Positions 27,239 through 36,166 of a stretch of 64,000 nucleotides of DNA are shown here, piece after piece. The stretch is taken from assembly GCA_020725335.1 (NCBI GenBank), contig DYFF01000002.1, forward strand, positions 103,973-167,972, written 5' to 3'. This stretch comes from Thermodesulfovibrio sp. Its GTDB lineage: Bacteria; Nitrospirota; Thermodesulfovibrionia; Thermodesulfovibrionales; Thermodesulfovibrionaceae. Position numbers and translations under genes: made by a program. The notes under the pieces were generated by a model, which saw only the letters and a list, made by a program, of their open reading frames with translations, was not told the DNA's origin and did not search any database. The first letter of the stretch is position 1, and the number at the start of each line of letters is the position of its first letter.

Positions 27239-28326
27239 TCTAAAGGCAGATATAATGCAAATTCTGTGCCTTTTTTAAATTGGCTATTTACCTCAATTTT
27301 ACCACCATGGGCAGAAATTATACTATTTGTAATGCTGAGACCAAGCCCTGAACCTCTATCCTTAGTTGAGAAAAAAGGTTCAAAGATTCTATCAATTACC
27401 TCTTTGTCAATTCCCTGTCCTGTATCCTTAATTAATATTTTTAAAAAATTTTTTTCTTTTGAAATTTCAATTGAGAGTAAGCCCCCATCTGGCATTGCTT
27501 GATAAGAATTAACAATTAAATTAATTAGGGCTTGCCTTATTAGGGACGAGTCTAAGGGAATTTTATACTCTGAGTTAGAATTAAATTCAATTTTAATTCC
27601 AACTCTTTGAAAAAGTTCTTCAAATTCCTTAATAATTTCTTTAACCAATTCATTTATACCTGTTATTTCCTTTTTTGGATTAATTCCTCTTGTAAAGCTA
27701 AGCATGTTTTCCAGTGTATTTCTTAACATACTAACAGCACTTGATATTCTTTTCGCATATTCACCGTGTGTGTTATCTGAAAGGTCTTCTGCTATCATAT
27801 TAGCAAAAAGTTCTATACTGCCAAGAGGATTCCTTATCTCATGGGCTATTTTCATAAGGAGAGAGCCCATAGCAGTTAATCTTCTATTTCTTTCATTTTC
27901 TGCTTCAAGTTCCTTTATTCTCGATATATCCTTACAAAGAAACACGCTTCCAATACTGTTGCCTTCTGAATCTAACACTTGAGAACGGGAAATTATAGCG
28001 TAAAAGGGTTTTTTTGAATTGGCGGGATATATTAATTCTTCTTCAATTTTTATAGGTAGTTCTTTTTCCCCCAATATTTCCTCAGATTTGATACCAAAAA
28101 GACTTTCTGCAGCTTTATTGATTAATCTAATGACACCCTCTCTGTCAAAAAAAACAACAGCTATATCAATGCTGTCAATGATGCTGCTCAGGAGTCTTTT
28201 TTTCTCATCTACTTCTTCTGTTAGAAGTTTAATTTTTTCTTCAAGGACTTGATAGTATTTTGCTAATGCTTCTGAAGCAGTATTTATTTTAACTATAGCT
28301 TCATTTAAAAGTTGATTTTCCATCAT
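27235..28326 (-). CDS. PAS-domain sensor histidine kinase (FlrB-like)
   Basis: 363 residues without transmembrane segments, so probably cytoplasmic. An N-terminal coiled coil (about 15-50) leads to a PAS domain (about 50-135, IDIAVVFFDREGVIRLINKAAESLFG), a HisKA domain with His162 in KIAHEIRNPLGSIELF, and a HATPase domain with NLIVNSYQAMPDGG, DTGQGID and GSGLGLSI. The soluble form with PAS matches the flagellar kinases FlrB/FleS. It overlaps the TPR gene upstream and the response regulator downstream by four bases each. Confidence 0.92.
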   Translation of the reverse strand: MMENQLLNEAIVKINTASEALAKYYQVLEEKIKLLTEEVDEKKRLLSSIIDSIDIAVVFFDREGVIRLINKAAESLFGIKSEEILGEKELPIKIEEELIYPANSKKPFYAIISRSQVLDSEGNSIGSVFLCKDISRIKELEAENERNRRLTAMGSLLMKIAHEIRNPLGSIELFANMIAEDLSDNTHGEYAKRISSAVSMLRNTLENMLSFTRGINPKKEITGINELVKEIIKEFEELFQRVGIKIEFNSNSEYKIPLDSSLIRQALINLIVNSYQAMPDGGLLSIEISKEKNFLKILIKDTGQGIDKEVIDRIFEPFFSTKDRGSGLGLSITNSIISAHGGKIEVNSQFKKGTEFALYLPLE

Positions 28327-29933
28327 AATTTATCAAGTAATTCTTTTGCTGCTTTAGCTAATTCTCCTTCAGAGTTTGCTACTTTTTCAAGATATGATTT
28401 TTCTTTGTTGATTTTACCATATTGATAATAAGCCCACATAAGAGATTTGTTATCTATATTCCCTAAATCAATAGTTTTTTTATAATATTTAGAAGCCTCC
28501 TTAATATTTTTTGATAAGTAATAGTAATCAGCAGCTTTTAATGACGCCTCTGCACTTCCAAGATTAGTAGCTTTTACCCATAGATTTAGAGCATTTTTTT
28601 TATCTCCCACTGAATACTCTAAATCACCAGCTATTGATAGTATATTAGGGTCTTGTAATGATTTACTTGCTTTTCTTATGTCCAATAGAGCATTCTGTTT
28701 ATCTCCCTCTTTGTATAAGATTTGTGCGTATAATGCTAAAGCAGAAGGTTTTTTATCTTTTATAGGCTCTAATATTTTTTTCGCTTCTTTTAATTTTCCT
28801 TCTGCTACTAATATCTGCGCATATGGTACAATTGCCTCAGCCTTTCTATGTCCTGTTAAAACTTTTTTCAATATGTTTTTTGCATCACTCAGTTTACCTT
28901 CTTTTAGTAAAACTTCTGCATAATAAGTTAGAAGAGATGAATCGGCATTTAAGAAAGGGGATAATTTAATTATATATTCTGTAACTTTTTGCGGATTTTC
29001 AGCCTTTAATTTATTTATGAATTCTTCAATTTTTTTTGTTTTTAGCTTTTGATCCTTGAGGGAAATTAATATCTTTAGAGCATCATCATAATTTTTTTGT
29101 GTAAGGTATATAGACAGTAGTTTTACTTTAAATTCATCAGAGCTAATATAAAAAGAAAGTTCCTTGCCTAATTTTAACGCTTCATCTGTTTTACCTTGAA
29201 GCAAATATAGTTCGAAAAGCATATTTTTAGCTTTAATTTTATTTGACATTTTCTCATCATAATTTATTACTTTTGTTAATAATTTTTCAGCTTCGTTAAA
29301 TTTATTTGCTCTTATCAATATTTCCGCTTTATCAATATCAAATTTTTTATTTTTAAGTTTTGGATTATTTTCAAATTCCTTTAAAGCTTCTTCAACTTTA
29401 CCTGTCATTAAAAGATACTTAATTTTTAAAAGATAAGCATCTGTACTCTCCTTAAAATCAATAGGACTTAACTTATTTAGAATAGACTCAACAGTTCTTA
29501 TCTCCCCCTTTTGATAAGAAATCCAGCCAAGTCCAATATTTGCAGGCTTTTCAAAGGGAGACAAAACTTTTTTTAAGTAGAATTCTGCATCGCGATATTT
29601 ACCCATTTTAAGATAGCTTAATCCTAAGTAAAGATTACCTTCGTTTGTGTAAGAACTTTCTTTAAAATCTCTAAGAAGTCTTCTTAAATAAAATGAAGCC
29701 TCTGGATAGTTATTTAGATAATATTCGCATTTTCCTATATTAAGTAGGGCTGCATCAGCTAAATTAGGATATTCTATAAATTTTTTATAGTAATCTCTGC
29801 ACTTGAGATATTGGCCTGATTTTATTAATTTTTCGCCTTCCTTTATTAAATCTTCAGAATAAGAGGTGTTTGGTGTTAATATGAAGAGAAAAAATAGGGT
29901 AATTAGGAAAATTTTTATGTTATTTCTTAACAT
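28323..29933 (-). CDS. Tetratricopeptide-repeat protein, probably periplasmic
   Basis: 536 residues. An N-terminal signal peptide (about 5-27, ending NTSYSEDL) is followed by an unbroken run of TPR units, for example EGNLYLGLSYLKMGKYRDAEFYLKK, LLTYYAEVLLKEGKLSDAKN and ALALYAQILYKEGDKQNALL. No enzymatic domain is visible. It lies between the two sigma-54 regulator genes, overlapping both, so it is likely co-expressed with flagellar regulation. It could be a scaffold for motor or export components. Function not known. Confidence 0.78.
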   Translation of the reverse strand: MLRNNIKIFLITLFFLFILTPNTSYSEDLIKEGEKLIKSGQYLKCRDYYKKFIEYPNLADAALLNIGKCEYYLNNYPEASFYLRRLLRDFKESSYTNEGNLYLGLSYLKMGKYRDAEFYLKKVLSPFEKPANIGLGWISYQKGEIRTVESILNKLSPIDFKESTDAYLLKIKYLLMTGKVEEALKEFENNPKLKNKKFDIDKAEILIRANKFNEAEKLLTKVINYDEKMSNKIKAKNMLFELYLLQGKTDEALKLGKELSFYISSDEFKVKLLSIYLTQKNYDDALKILISLKDQKLKTKKIEEFINKLKAENPQKVTEYIIKLSPFLNADSSLLTYYAEVLLKEGKLSDAKNILKKVLTGHRKAEAIVPYAQILVAEGKLKEAKKILEPIKDKKPSALALYAQILYKEGDKQNALLDIRKASKSLQDPNILSIAGDLEYSVGDKKNALNLWVKATNLGSAEASLKAADYYYLSKNIKEASKYYKKTIDLGNIDNKSLMWAYYQYGKINKEKSYLEKVANSEGELAKAAKELLDKL

Positions 29934-30942
29934 TCTTGATGCCTAATCTTTTCATTTTTTCAATTAAAGTTGTTCTATTAATTTTTAAATATTTAGCAGC
30001 TTTACTTATTATCCATTTATTTATGTTAAGGGCATGAAGAATTAATTTTCTTTCGTATTCCATTATAAGTTCATTCAAATCTATTTCTGTTGCAAAGGGA
30101 TTAAAATCATCGATGATTAAATTTTGAGGGATGGAATTTTCTTGAAACCTTATTTTTTCTGGGATATCTTCAATTTTAACAACACCGTTATCACTAAAAA
30201 CATAAAACCTTTCAATTAGATTTTCAAGCTCTCTTACATTTCCAGGCCAATCATATTCTGTAAATAAATCTAAGACTTCTCTGTTTAAAACAAGCTTATA
30301 ACCAAATTTTGTGGAAAACTTATCTATAAAATAATCACAAAGAATTGGTATATCTTCTTTTCTCTCTCTTAGAGGGGGAATTGTTAATGGTACTACATTA
30401 AGTCTCCAATATAGGTCTTCCCTAAATTTTCCATCTTTAACAGCATGTTCTAAATTTTTATTCGTAGCAGCAATAATCCTTACATTCACATTAATAGGTT
30501 TAGTTGAACCAATTTTTTCAAAACTTCTCTCTTGAATTACTCTAAGAATTTTAACTTGTAAATTAATCGGCATATCTCCTATTTCATCAAGAAAAATAGT
30601 TCCTTCATTTGCAAGTTCAAATCTTCCTGGTCTTGAATATACAGCTCCAGTAAAAGCTCCCTTTTCATGCCCAAATAATTCGGACTCCAGAAGTTCTGAA
30701 GGTATAGCCGCGCAATTAACTGGTATGAAGGGTTTTATTGCTCTTGGACTTTGCTCATGTATAAGTCTTGCTACAAGTTCTTTACCTGTGCCAGATTCTC
30801 CAGTTATTAGAACTGTGCTATCACTTTTCGATATCTTATCTATTAGATTGAGAATTTTTTGAATTGCTTCAGATTTACCTATGATTTTGATTTCTTTTTT
30901 CATGTCATAAATATGACATATAAGATGGGAATTTTTCAACAA
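29920..30942 (-). CDS. Sigma-54-dependent transcriptional activator lacking a receiver domain
   Basis: 340 residues as the longest reading; the more natural start is the ATG at 30903 (MKKEIKIIGKSEAIQ), as the upstream TTG lacks a Shine-Dalgarno. It has an AAA+ domain with GESGTGKE, GAFTGA and DEIGDMPINLQVKILRVIQE, and a C-terminal Fis-type HTH (SKAAKYLKINRTTLIEKM). There is no receiver or sensor domain, as in PspF or FlgR-like proteins, so control would come by expression or a partner. It is a second activator beside the receiver-containing one, an arrangement compatible with a flagellar hierarchy. Confidence 0.9.
   Translation of the reverse strand: MLKNSHLICHIYDMKKEIKIIGKSEAIQKILNLIDKISKSDSTVLITGESGTGKELVARLIHEQSPRAIKPFIPVNCAAIPSELLESELFGHEKGAFTGAVYSRPGRFELANEGTIFLDEIGDMPINLQVKILRVIQERSFEKIGSTKPINVNVRIIAATNKNLEHAVKDGKFREDLYWRLNVVPLTIPPLRERKEDIPILCDYFIDKFSTKFGYKLVLNREVLDLFTEYDWPGNVRELENLIERFYVFSDNGVVKIEDIPEKIRFQENSIPQNLIIDDFNPFATEIDLNELIMEYERKLILHALNINKWIISKAAKYLKINRTTLIEKMKRLGIKNVKK
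30902..30919. promoter_or_regulatory. Palindrome over the start of the sigma-54 activator gene
   Basis: ATGTCATA-AA-TATGACAT is a perfect eight-base inverted repeat with a two-base spacer, overlapping the likely ATG at 30903. It could be an operator or an mRNA hairpin that hides the start. No factor can be named. Confidence 0.3.
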
Positions 30943-30968
30943 TATTTTTAATTAGAAATATTTTGAGA

Positions 30969-31496
30969 TTATGTTTCACTAAGTATATGTTTATAAATTT
31001 TTCTTGCTATGTTGAATATTTTTATATATTCGACCTCTGAATAATCTCTGTAAGTAAATTCATGAGGTAAAAAGGAATCTTTCTTGAAAATAAGTGTGAT
31101 TTCTCCGTATATGCCATTTGCAAGATAAATTCTATGACAATAATCTTTTGTTGTTACAAGAACGAGTTTAGCTAAGCTTATATATCCAGGGTCAATATTA
31201 ATATTTCTTTTTCCATCAGTTGATAATTCTATTTCAATTTTGTTTGTAGTAAGCTTAATAGGTACTATATCTTCTTCTAATATTAATCTGCGGAAAAAAA
31301 TAAATCTTTTAAATAGTGGGCTACCCATTTCAGGTTCATAATATTTTGAATAATTCCAGATTTTTGGTGAAGATTCAAATAATATTTCACCAAATAGGGT
31401 TTCAAAAATTTTCAGAGCTTTATAGTAATAATCTTTTTCCCTGTATAAAGTTGCTATGAAAAGTAGAACTTTTTTAGGTTTCCCTGGGATTCCCAT
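30969..31496 (-). CDS. DUF4416 family protein
   Basis: 175 residues. It begins MGIPGKPKKVLLFIATLYREKDYYYKALKIFETLFGEI, then YYEPEMGSPLFKRFIFFRRLI and SIDPGY-like NIDPGYISLAKLVLVTTKDYCHRIYLANGIYGEITL. This matches the uncharacterised DUF4416 family found mainly in Nitrospirota, Deltaproteobacteria and Aquificota relatives. No catalytic motif is evident. It lies between a TlpA-like protein and the sigma-54 activator with very short gaps. Confidence 0.8.
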   Translation of the reverse strand: MGIPGKPKKVLLFIATLYREKDYYYKALKIFETLFGEILFESSPKIWNYSKYYEPEMGSPLFKRFIFFRRLILEEDIVPIKLTTNKIEIELSTDGKRNINIDPGYISLAKLVLVTTKDYCHRIYLANGIYGEITLIFKKDSFLPHEFTYRDYSEVEYIKIFNIARKIYKHILSET

Positions 31497-31499
31497 TAA

Positions 31500-32027
31500 T
31501 TATGATAAAACTTGTTTTAGATGAGGTATAATGTGTGGATTATCCCATTCTACAGGACCAATTATTTTATGTCTCAAAATTCCATTTTTATCAATCAAAA
31601 AGGTTTCAGGCACACCCTTTATGCCATAATTTTTTGAAACTTCTCCATTGTCAATGAGTACAGGAAAGGTATAGCCTTCCTTTTTTATCGTCTCACTTAC
31701 TGCCACAGGATTATCTTTGTAGAGAATTGTGATGAATTCTAAATCATCAGGTTTGCTATTTTTATTTAAGTAGGTTTGAATAGATTTTTTCTCTATTTTA
31801 CACTCACTGCACCAGGATGCCCAAAAATTTAAAATAACTATTTTCCCTCTGAGATTATCAAGTTTCCATGCTTTACCATTTATATCTTTTAATTCAAAAT
31901 TTGGAGCGGTCATTCCAATTTTTAATGTTTCAGATTGTGCCTGAATTTTTGATTTTTTAAAAATTATGCTTCCAGTAATTATGAGAAGAAGAAGGATAAA
32001 AATAATTATGAATACATTTTTTTTCAT
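31500..32027 (-). CDS. TlpA/ResA-type thioredoxin-fold protein
   Basis: 175 residues. An N-terminal membrane anchor (about 4-23) holds a periplasmic thioredoxin domain with WASWCSECKIEK (Cys73 and Cys76), the preceding GKIVILNFW strand and the cis-Pro segment KGVPETFLID. Such proteins reduce disulfides outside the cytoplasm, often for cytochrome c maturation. The CSEC active site is unusual but within the TlpA range. No ccm genes are adjacent, so the client is unknown. Confidence 0.88.
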   Translation of the reverse strand: MKKNVFIIIFILLLLIITGSIIFKKSKIQAQSETLKIGMTAPNFELKDINGKAWKLDNLRGKIVILNFWASWCSECKIEKKSIQTYLNKNSKPDDLEFITILYKDNPVAVSETIKKEGYTFPVLIDNGEVSKNYGIKGVPETFLIDKNGILRHKIIGPVEWDNPHIIPHLKQVLS

Positions 32028-32041
32028 TTTATTTTTACTCC

Positions 32042-34492
32042 TTAATTGACAGATGTAGTTAATTCTTCATGTACTTCTTCAAATTCGATACTTTCATCCC
32101 TAAGTTCTACTTTTATAAGATTTGTTCCTTTAAACCTGCCTTTTAAAATCTCTTCTGAAAGTGGGTCTTCTATTTCTCGAGCTATGGCTCTTCGCATTGG
32201 TCTTGCACCATAAGCTGGTTGGTAATATTTATTCAAAATCCAATGTTTTACTTCTTTAGAGACAGCAATAACAAAGCCATATTCTGATAGTTTTTTATTT
32301 GTTTCTCCAATTAGTAGATCAATTATTGCCATTAGATGAGATTCCTCTAACGGATGGAATACAACGATATCATCTACTCTGTTAAGAAATTCAGGATTAA
32401 AAGTCTTTTTTAATTCATCAAAAACATTCTCTTTGATCTTCGAGTAAATGTCAGTTGAATCCTGTTTTCTAAACCCAAGGGGTGTAGATTTTTCTATGAG
32501 GCGAGCTCCGATATTAGAAGTCATTATTATTATTGTATTTTTGAAATCTACTTTTCTACCAAAACTATCTGTTAATATCCCTTCATCAAGAATTTGAAGT
32601 AATAAATTAAATACATCTGGATGAGCCTTTTCAATTTCATCAAAAAGAACTACTGAATAAGGTTTTTTACGTATTTTTTCGGTTAACTGTCCGCCTTCTT
32701 CATAACCTACATAACCTGGCGGTGCTCCAATAAGTTTTGATACGTTAAATTTTTCCATGTACTCTGACATATCGAATTTTACAAGGGCATTTTCATCATT
32801 GAACATGAATTCTGCAAGTGCCTTAGCAAGCTCTGTTTTCCCAACTCCTGTAGGTCCTAAAAAGAAGAAAGAACCAATAGGTCTATTTTTTGTTTTTAAA
32901 CCTGCTCGAGAGCGTCTAATTGCCTTACAAACACTTTTGATGGCTTCATCCTGACCTACTATTCTCTTATGTAGCTCTTCTTCCATGTTTAAGAGTTTTT
33001 CTGATTCTGTCTGTTCTATCTTAAATAAAGGTATACCAGTCATTTTAGATACTGTATATGATACGTCTTCAGCTGTTACGAGGGGAACTTCTTTATAAAC
33101 AGAGTCTTTCCATTTTTTATAATTAGATTCATAAATTCTTTTTAATTTGTCCTCTTCATATTTTGTCTTTTGAGCTGCCAGTAAATCATGAAGTTTAATG
33201 TAAAGAGCTTTTTCTTTTGAGAGTTTAGTTAACTCAAATTCCAAATCTTTTAATTCCTGGGGTATCATGGCTTTTTTAAGTTTGATTCTTGATGCTGTTT
33301 CGTCAATAACGTCAATGGCTTTATCAGGAAGATATCTATCAGTTATATATCTATCTGAAAGCTTAACAGCCATTTCAATTGCTTCATCGGTTATTTTAAC
33401 TTTATGATGGGATTCATATTTTTCTTTTATTCCTCTCAAAATATCAATTGTTGTATCTACGCTTGTGGGTTGTATGTAAACGGGTTGAAATCTTCTCTCA
33501 AGAGCTCCGTCTTTTTCAATATATTTTCTATATTCTCCAGGAGTTGTAGCACCTATACACTGCAGTTCACCGCGAGAAAGTGCAGGTTTTAGCATATTTG
33601 AAGCATCAACTGAACCCTCTGCAGCACCTGCTCCGATTATTGTATGCAGTTCATCGATGAATAGAATTATGTTATCTGATTGGGTTGCTTCTCGCATTAC
33701 AGCTTTTAGTCTTTCTTCGAATTGCCCTCTGTATTTTGTGCCTGCAATTAAAGCACCAAGGTCAAGAGCGATTATTCTTTTACCAATAAGTATATCTGGC
33801 ACATCTCCCTCAACAATTTTTTGAGCAAGGCCTTCTACAATGGCTGTTTTGCCAACTCCGGGTTCACCAATAATTACTGGATTATTTTTAATTCTTCTTC
33901 CTAAAATCTGAATTACTCTCTCGATTTCATCCTCTCTGCCTATAACAGGATCGAGCTTGCCTTCCAGCGCTAATAATGTTAAATCTCTTCCAAATTCATC
34001 AAGTGCAGGTGTATTTGATTTTTTTCTTTCCTTTTGTTGTGAACCTTGGAAATGAGGTCTTATGGAAAAGTTTATTGTAAGTTGTCTGACTCCTAAGAGA
34101 TTGATTCCAAAATTTCTCAATACCTTTCCAGCAATTCCCTCTTCTTCTTTTATCAATCCAAGAAAGAGATGTTCACTACCAATATATGGATGACCAAGTA
34201 GTCTTGCCTCTTCAATGGCATACTCAAGAACCTTTTTAGCTTTAGGAGAAAAGGGTATCTCTCCATAGGTAAGAAGAGTTGTCTCTGATGCTATTTTCTG
34301 TTCAATTTCATATCTCAAATTTTCTGGTTGAACACCAATCTTACGTAAAATTGCAATTGGAATAGAGTCTTCTTCTCTTAAAATGGCAAGTAATATATGC
34401 TCAGTATCAAGAAATTCGCTATTTCTTTTTTCTGCTTCTTCTCTTGCGTATAGAATAATTTTACGACCTTTTTCTGTAAATTTTTCAAACAT
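32042..34492 (-). CDS. clpC: ClpC-type AAA+ unfoldase of the Clp protease
   Basis: 816 residues. Two Clp_N repeats (about 1-145, starting [20 protein letters not shown]) precede the D1 ATPase with GEPGVGKTA near 208, a short middle domain with the UVR-like [23 protein letters not shown] segment, and the D2 ATPase with [10 protein letters not shown] near 545. The short coiled coil, unlike the long one of ClpB downstream, identifies ClpC. It needs ClpP, which is not in the window. AAGGAG lies nine bases before the ATG, and a sigma-70 promoter is visible at 34529-34558. Confidence 0.93.
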   Translation of the reverse strand: MFEKFTEKGRKIILYAREEAEKRNSEFLDTEHILLAILREEDSIPIAILRKIGVQPENLRYEIEQKIASETTLLTYGEIPFSPKAKKVLEYAIEEARLLGHPYIGSEHLFLGLIKEEEGIAGKVLRNFGINLLGVRQLTINFSIRPHFQGSQQKERKKSNTPALDEFGRDLTLLALEGKLDPVIGREDEIERVIQILGRRIKNNPVIIGEPGVGKTAIVEGLAQKIVEGDVPDILIGKRIIALDLGALIAGTKYRGQFEERLKAVMREATQSDNIILFIDELHTIIGAGAAEGSVDASNMLKPALSRGELQCIGATTPGEYRKYIEKDGALERRFQPVYIQPTSVDTTIDILRGIKEKYESHHKVKITDEAIEMAVKLSDRYITDRYLPDKAIDVIDETASRIKLKKAMIPQELKDLEFELTKLSKEKALYIKLHDLLAAQKTKYEEDKLKRIYESNYKKWKDSVYKEVPLVTAEDVSYTVSKMTGIPLFKIEQTESEKLLNMEEELHKRIVGQDEAIKSVCKAIRRSRAGLKTKNRPIGSFFFLGPTGVGKTELAKALAEFMFNDENALVKFDMSEYMEKFNVSKLIGAPPGYVGYEEGGQLTEKIRKKPYSVVLFDEIEKAHPDVFNLLLQILDEGILTDSFGRKVDFKNTIIIMTSNIGARLIEKSTPLGFRKQDSTDIYSKIKENVFDELKKTFNPEFLNRVDDIVVFHPLEESHLMAIIDLLIGETNKKLSEYGFVIAVSKEVKHWILNKYYQPAYGARPMRRAIAREIEDPLSEEILKGRFKGTNLIKVELRDESIEFEEVHEELTTSVN

Positions 34493-34528
34493 GATAAACT
34501 CTCCTTTTGGGATTTTATCTCTAAATCA

Positions 34529-34558
34529 ATATTAATTATTTTCTCTAAATCGTGTCAA
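34529..34558 (-). promoter_or_regulatory. Sigma-70-type promoter for clpC
   Basis: Minus strand TTGACA (34558-34553), an 18-base spacer and TAATAT (34534-34529), about 37 bases before the clpC start. The -35 is a perfect consensus match. Confidence 0.55.
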
Positions 34559-34709
34559 ATTCATTAATTTAATAATTCTAATCTTTTGTTATTTTCCCTT
34601 TATTTTCCTAAACCTAATACAACTATACATTTAAATTAAATCGTCAGTTTTATTATTTTATTTAAGTCGAAGTTTATAAATTTAATATTGTTCAAAACTT
34701 TAAATAAGA

Positions 34710-34735
34710 CTTGATATAAATTAACTCAATATGAT
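34710..34735 (+). promoter_or_regulatory. HAIR-like HspR operator and -10 element of the dnaJ operon
   Basis: CTTGATA-TAAATTA-ACTCAAT (34710-34730) matches the HspR box CTTGAGT-N7-ACTCAAG at 11 of 14 positions with exact spacing. A TATGAT (34730-34735) overlaps its end and would start transcription about 34742, only a few bases before the dnaJ ATG. hspR is the second gene of the operon, so autoregulation is likely. The rest of the 34493-34746 spacer is AT-rich with no gene. Confidence 0.6.
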
Positions 34736-34746
34736 AACATAATTTC

Positions 34747-35814
34747 ATGGAACCCAAAGATTATTATAAAATACTCGGTGTCAGTAAGGATGCCTCTCAA
34801 GAGGATATTAAGAAGGCTTATCGAAAGCTTGCAAGGAAATATCATCCTGATTTAAATCCTGGGAATAAGGAGGCAGAGGAAAAATTTAAGGAAATCAACG
34901 AAGCTTATGCAGTGTTAAGTGATCCTCAGAAAAGAAAAGAATATGATGCAGGAGCAAGCTTTGATTTCAAGGGGTTTGATTTTGGTGGTTTTGATTTTTC
35001 AAAAGGTTTTGACATCGGCGATATTTTTGGCGATATTTTTAGTGACACCTTTAGCACAGCAGGAACAAATTTTATAAAGGGAGAGGATGTTTTTATACCT
35101 ATCACTCTTACCTTTGAGGAGGCTTATGAGGGAACTGTTAAATCTATAAACTATCAAAGGTACATTGAGTGTTCAACATGTCATGGGAGTGGAGCAGATA
35201 GACTGGATATCTGCAAAAAATGTGGAGGAACAGGAAGAATTCAATCATCTCGCGGATTTGTTAGGGTAAATCAGACCTGCCCAAACTGTAGAGGCACAGG
35301 AAAGACAGCATCGTCAGTATGTAAGATTTGCTCTGGAGAGGGAAGGATTTTAATAACCGAAACAGTTAAGGCAAAGATACCTGCTGGAGTTGATAGCGGT
35401 TCCACTGTTAAGGTTAAAGGTTACGGAAATGCGGGCAGAGGGGGCGCACCTTATGGTGATTTAATTCTTGAAATTTCAGTTATCCCTCATCCTTTCTTCA
35501 CACGAAAGGGTGATGATATATATATAGACCTTCCAATAACCTTTGTTGAAGCAGCTTTAGGTGCTAAGGTGGATGTGCCTACGCCTGAGGGAGGCGTTGT
35601 AAAGATGAAAATTCCAGAAGGCACTCAGGGTGGACAGAAATTTAGAATAAGTGGTAAGGGCTTTGCTTCCCCAAAAGGTAACAGCAGAGGAGATATGTAT
35701 GTTATAGCAAAAATTGTTATTCCTAAAGGATTATCAGCATTAGAAAAGGAAGAGATTAAGAAGATAGATAAACTTTATAAAGAAAACCCAAGAGAATTCA
35801 TGTTGAGGAGGTAG
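34747..35814 (+). CDS. dnaJ: Chaperone DnaJ
   Basis: 355 residues. J-domain with HPD at 33-35, Gly/Phe-rich linker (about 75-105), then four zinc motifs [24 protein letters not shown] and CKICSGEG, and the C-terminal peptide-binding domains. It is therefore a type I DnaJ, working with DnaK, which is not in the window. There is no Shine-Dalgarno before the ATG, and the probable -10 lies only 12 bases upstream, so the message may be leaderless. First gene of dnaJ-hspR-clpB-hsp20. Confidence 0.95.
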   Translation: MEPKDYYKILGVSKDASQEDIKKAYRKLARKYHPDLNPGNKEAEEKFKEINEAYAVLSDPQKRKEYDAGASFDFKGFDFGGFDFSKGFDIGDIFGDIFSDTFSTAGTNFIKGEDVFIPITLTFEEAYEGTVKSINYQRYIECSTCHGSGADRLDICKKCGGTGRIQSSRGFVRVNQTCPNCRGTGKTASSVCKICSGEGRILITETVKAKIPAGVDSGSTVKVKGYGNAGRGGAPYGDLILEISVIPHPFFTRKGDDIYIDLPITFVEAALGAKVDVPTPEGGVVKMKIPEGTQGGQKFRISGKGFASPKGNSRGDMYVIAKIVIPKGLSALEKEEIKKIDKLYKENPREFMLRR

Positions 35815-35816
35815 AG

Positions 35817-36155
35817 ATGAGAAGGGATGAGAGATTTTACATGATTAGTATGGTTTGTAAACTTCTTAATGTTCATCCCCAGACATTGAGGCTTTATGAA
35901 AGAGAGGGATTTATAAAACCAAAGAGAATTAAACAACAGCGAATTTACACAGATGATGATTTAGACAGACTTAATTTTGTTATAAAACTTACAAAGGAAT
36001 TAGGTGTAAATAGAGCAGGGGTGGATATTATTTTACGTATGCGAGAGAGAATGCAGATAATGGAAGAGGTTATGCAGGAATTATTCCGTCATGTAGATGA
36101 GGATATAAAAGAACAAATTGAGAGAAGACTAAGAAAATTTTTTGAAGAGATTTAA
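35817..36155 (+). CDS. hspR: MerR-family heat-shock repressor HspR
   Basis: 112 residues. The N-terminal MerR helix-turn-helix [32 protein letters not shown] has the [10 protein letters not shown] signature, followed by a short dimerisation coiled coil. No metal-binding cysteines are at the C-terminus. Size, sequence and its place between dnaJ and clpB match HspR, which in actinobacteria represses dnaK and clpB through HAIR boxes using DnaK as co-repressor. A HAIR-like site lies before dnaJ. Confidence 0.88.
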   Translation: MRRDERFYMISMVCKLLNVHPQTLRLYEREGFIKPKRIKQQRIYTDDDLDRLNFVIKLTKELGVNRAGVDIILRMRERMQIMEEVMQELFRHVDEDIKEQIERRLRKFFEEI

Positions 36156-36166
36156 GGAGGGAAATT

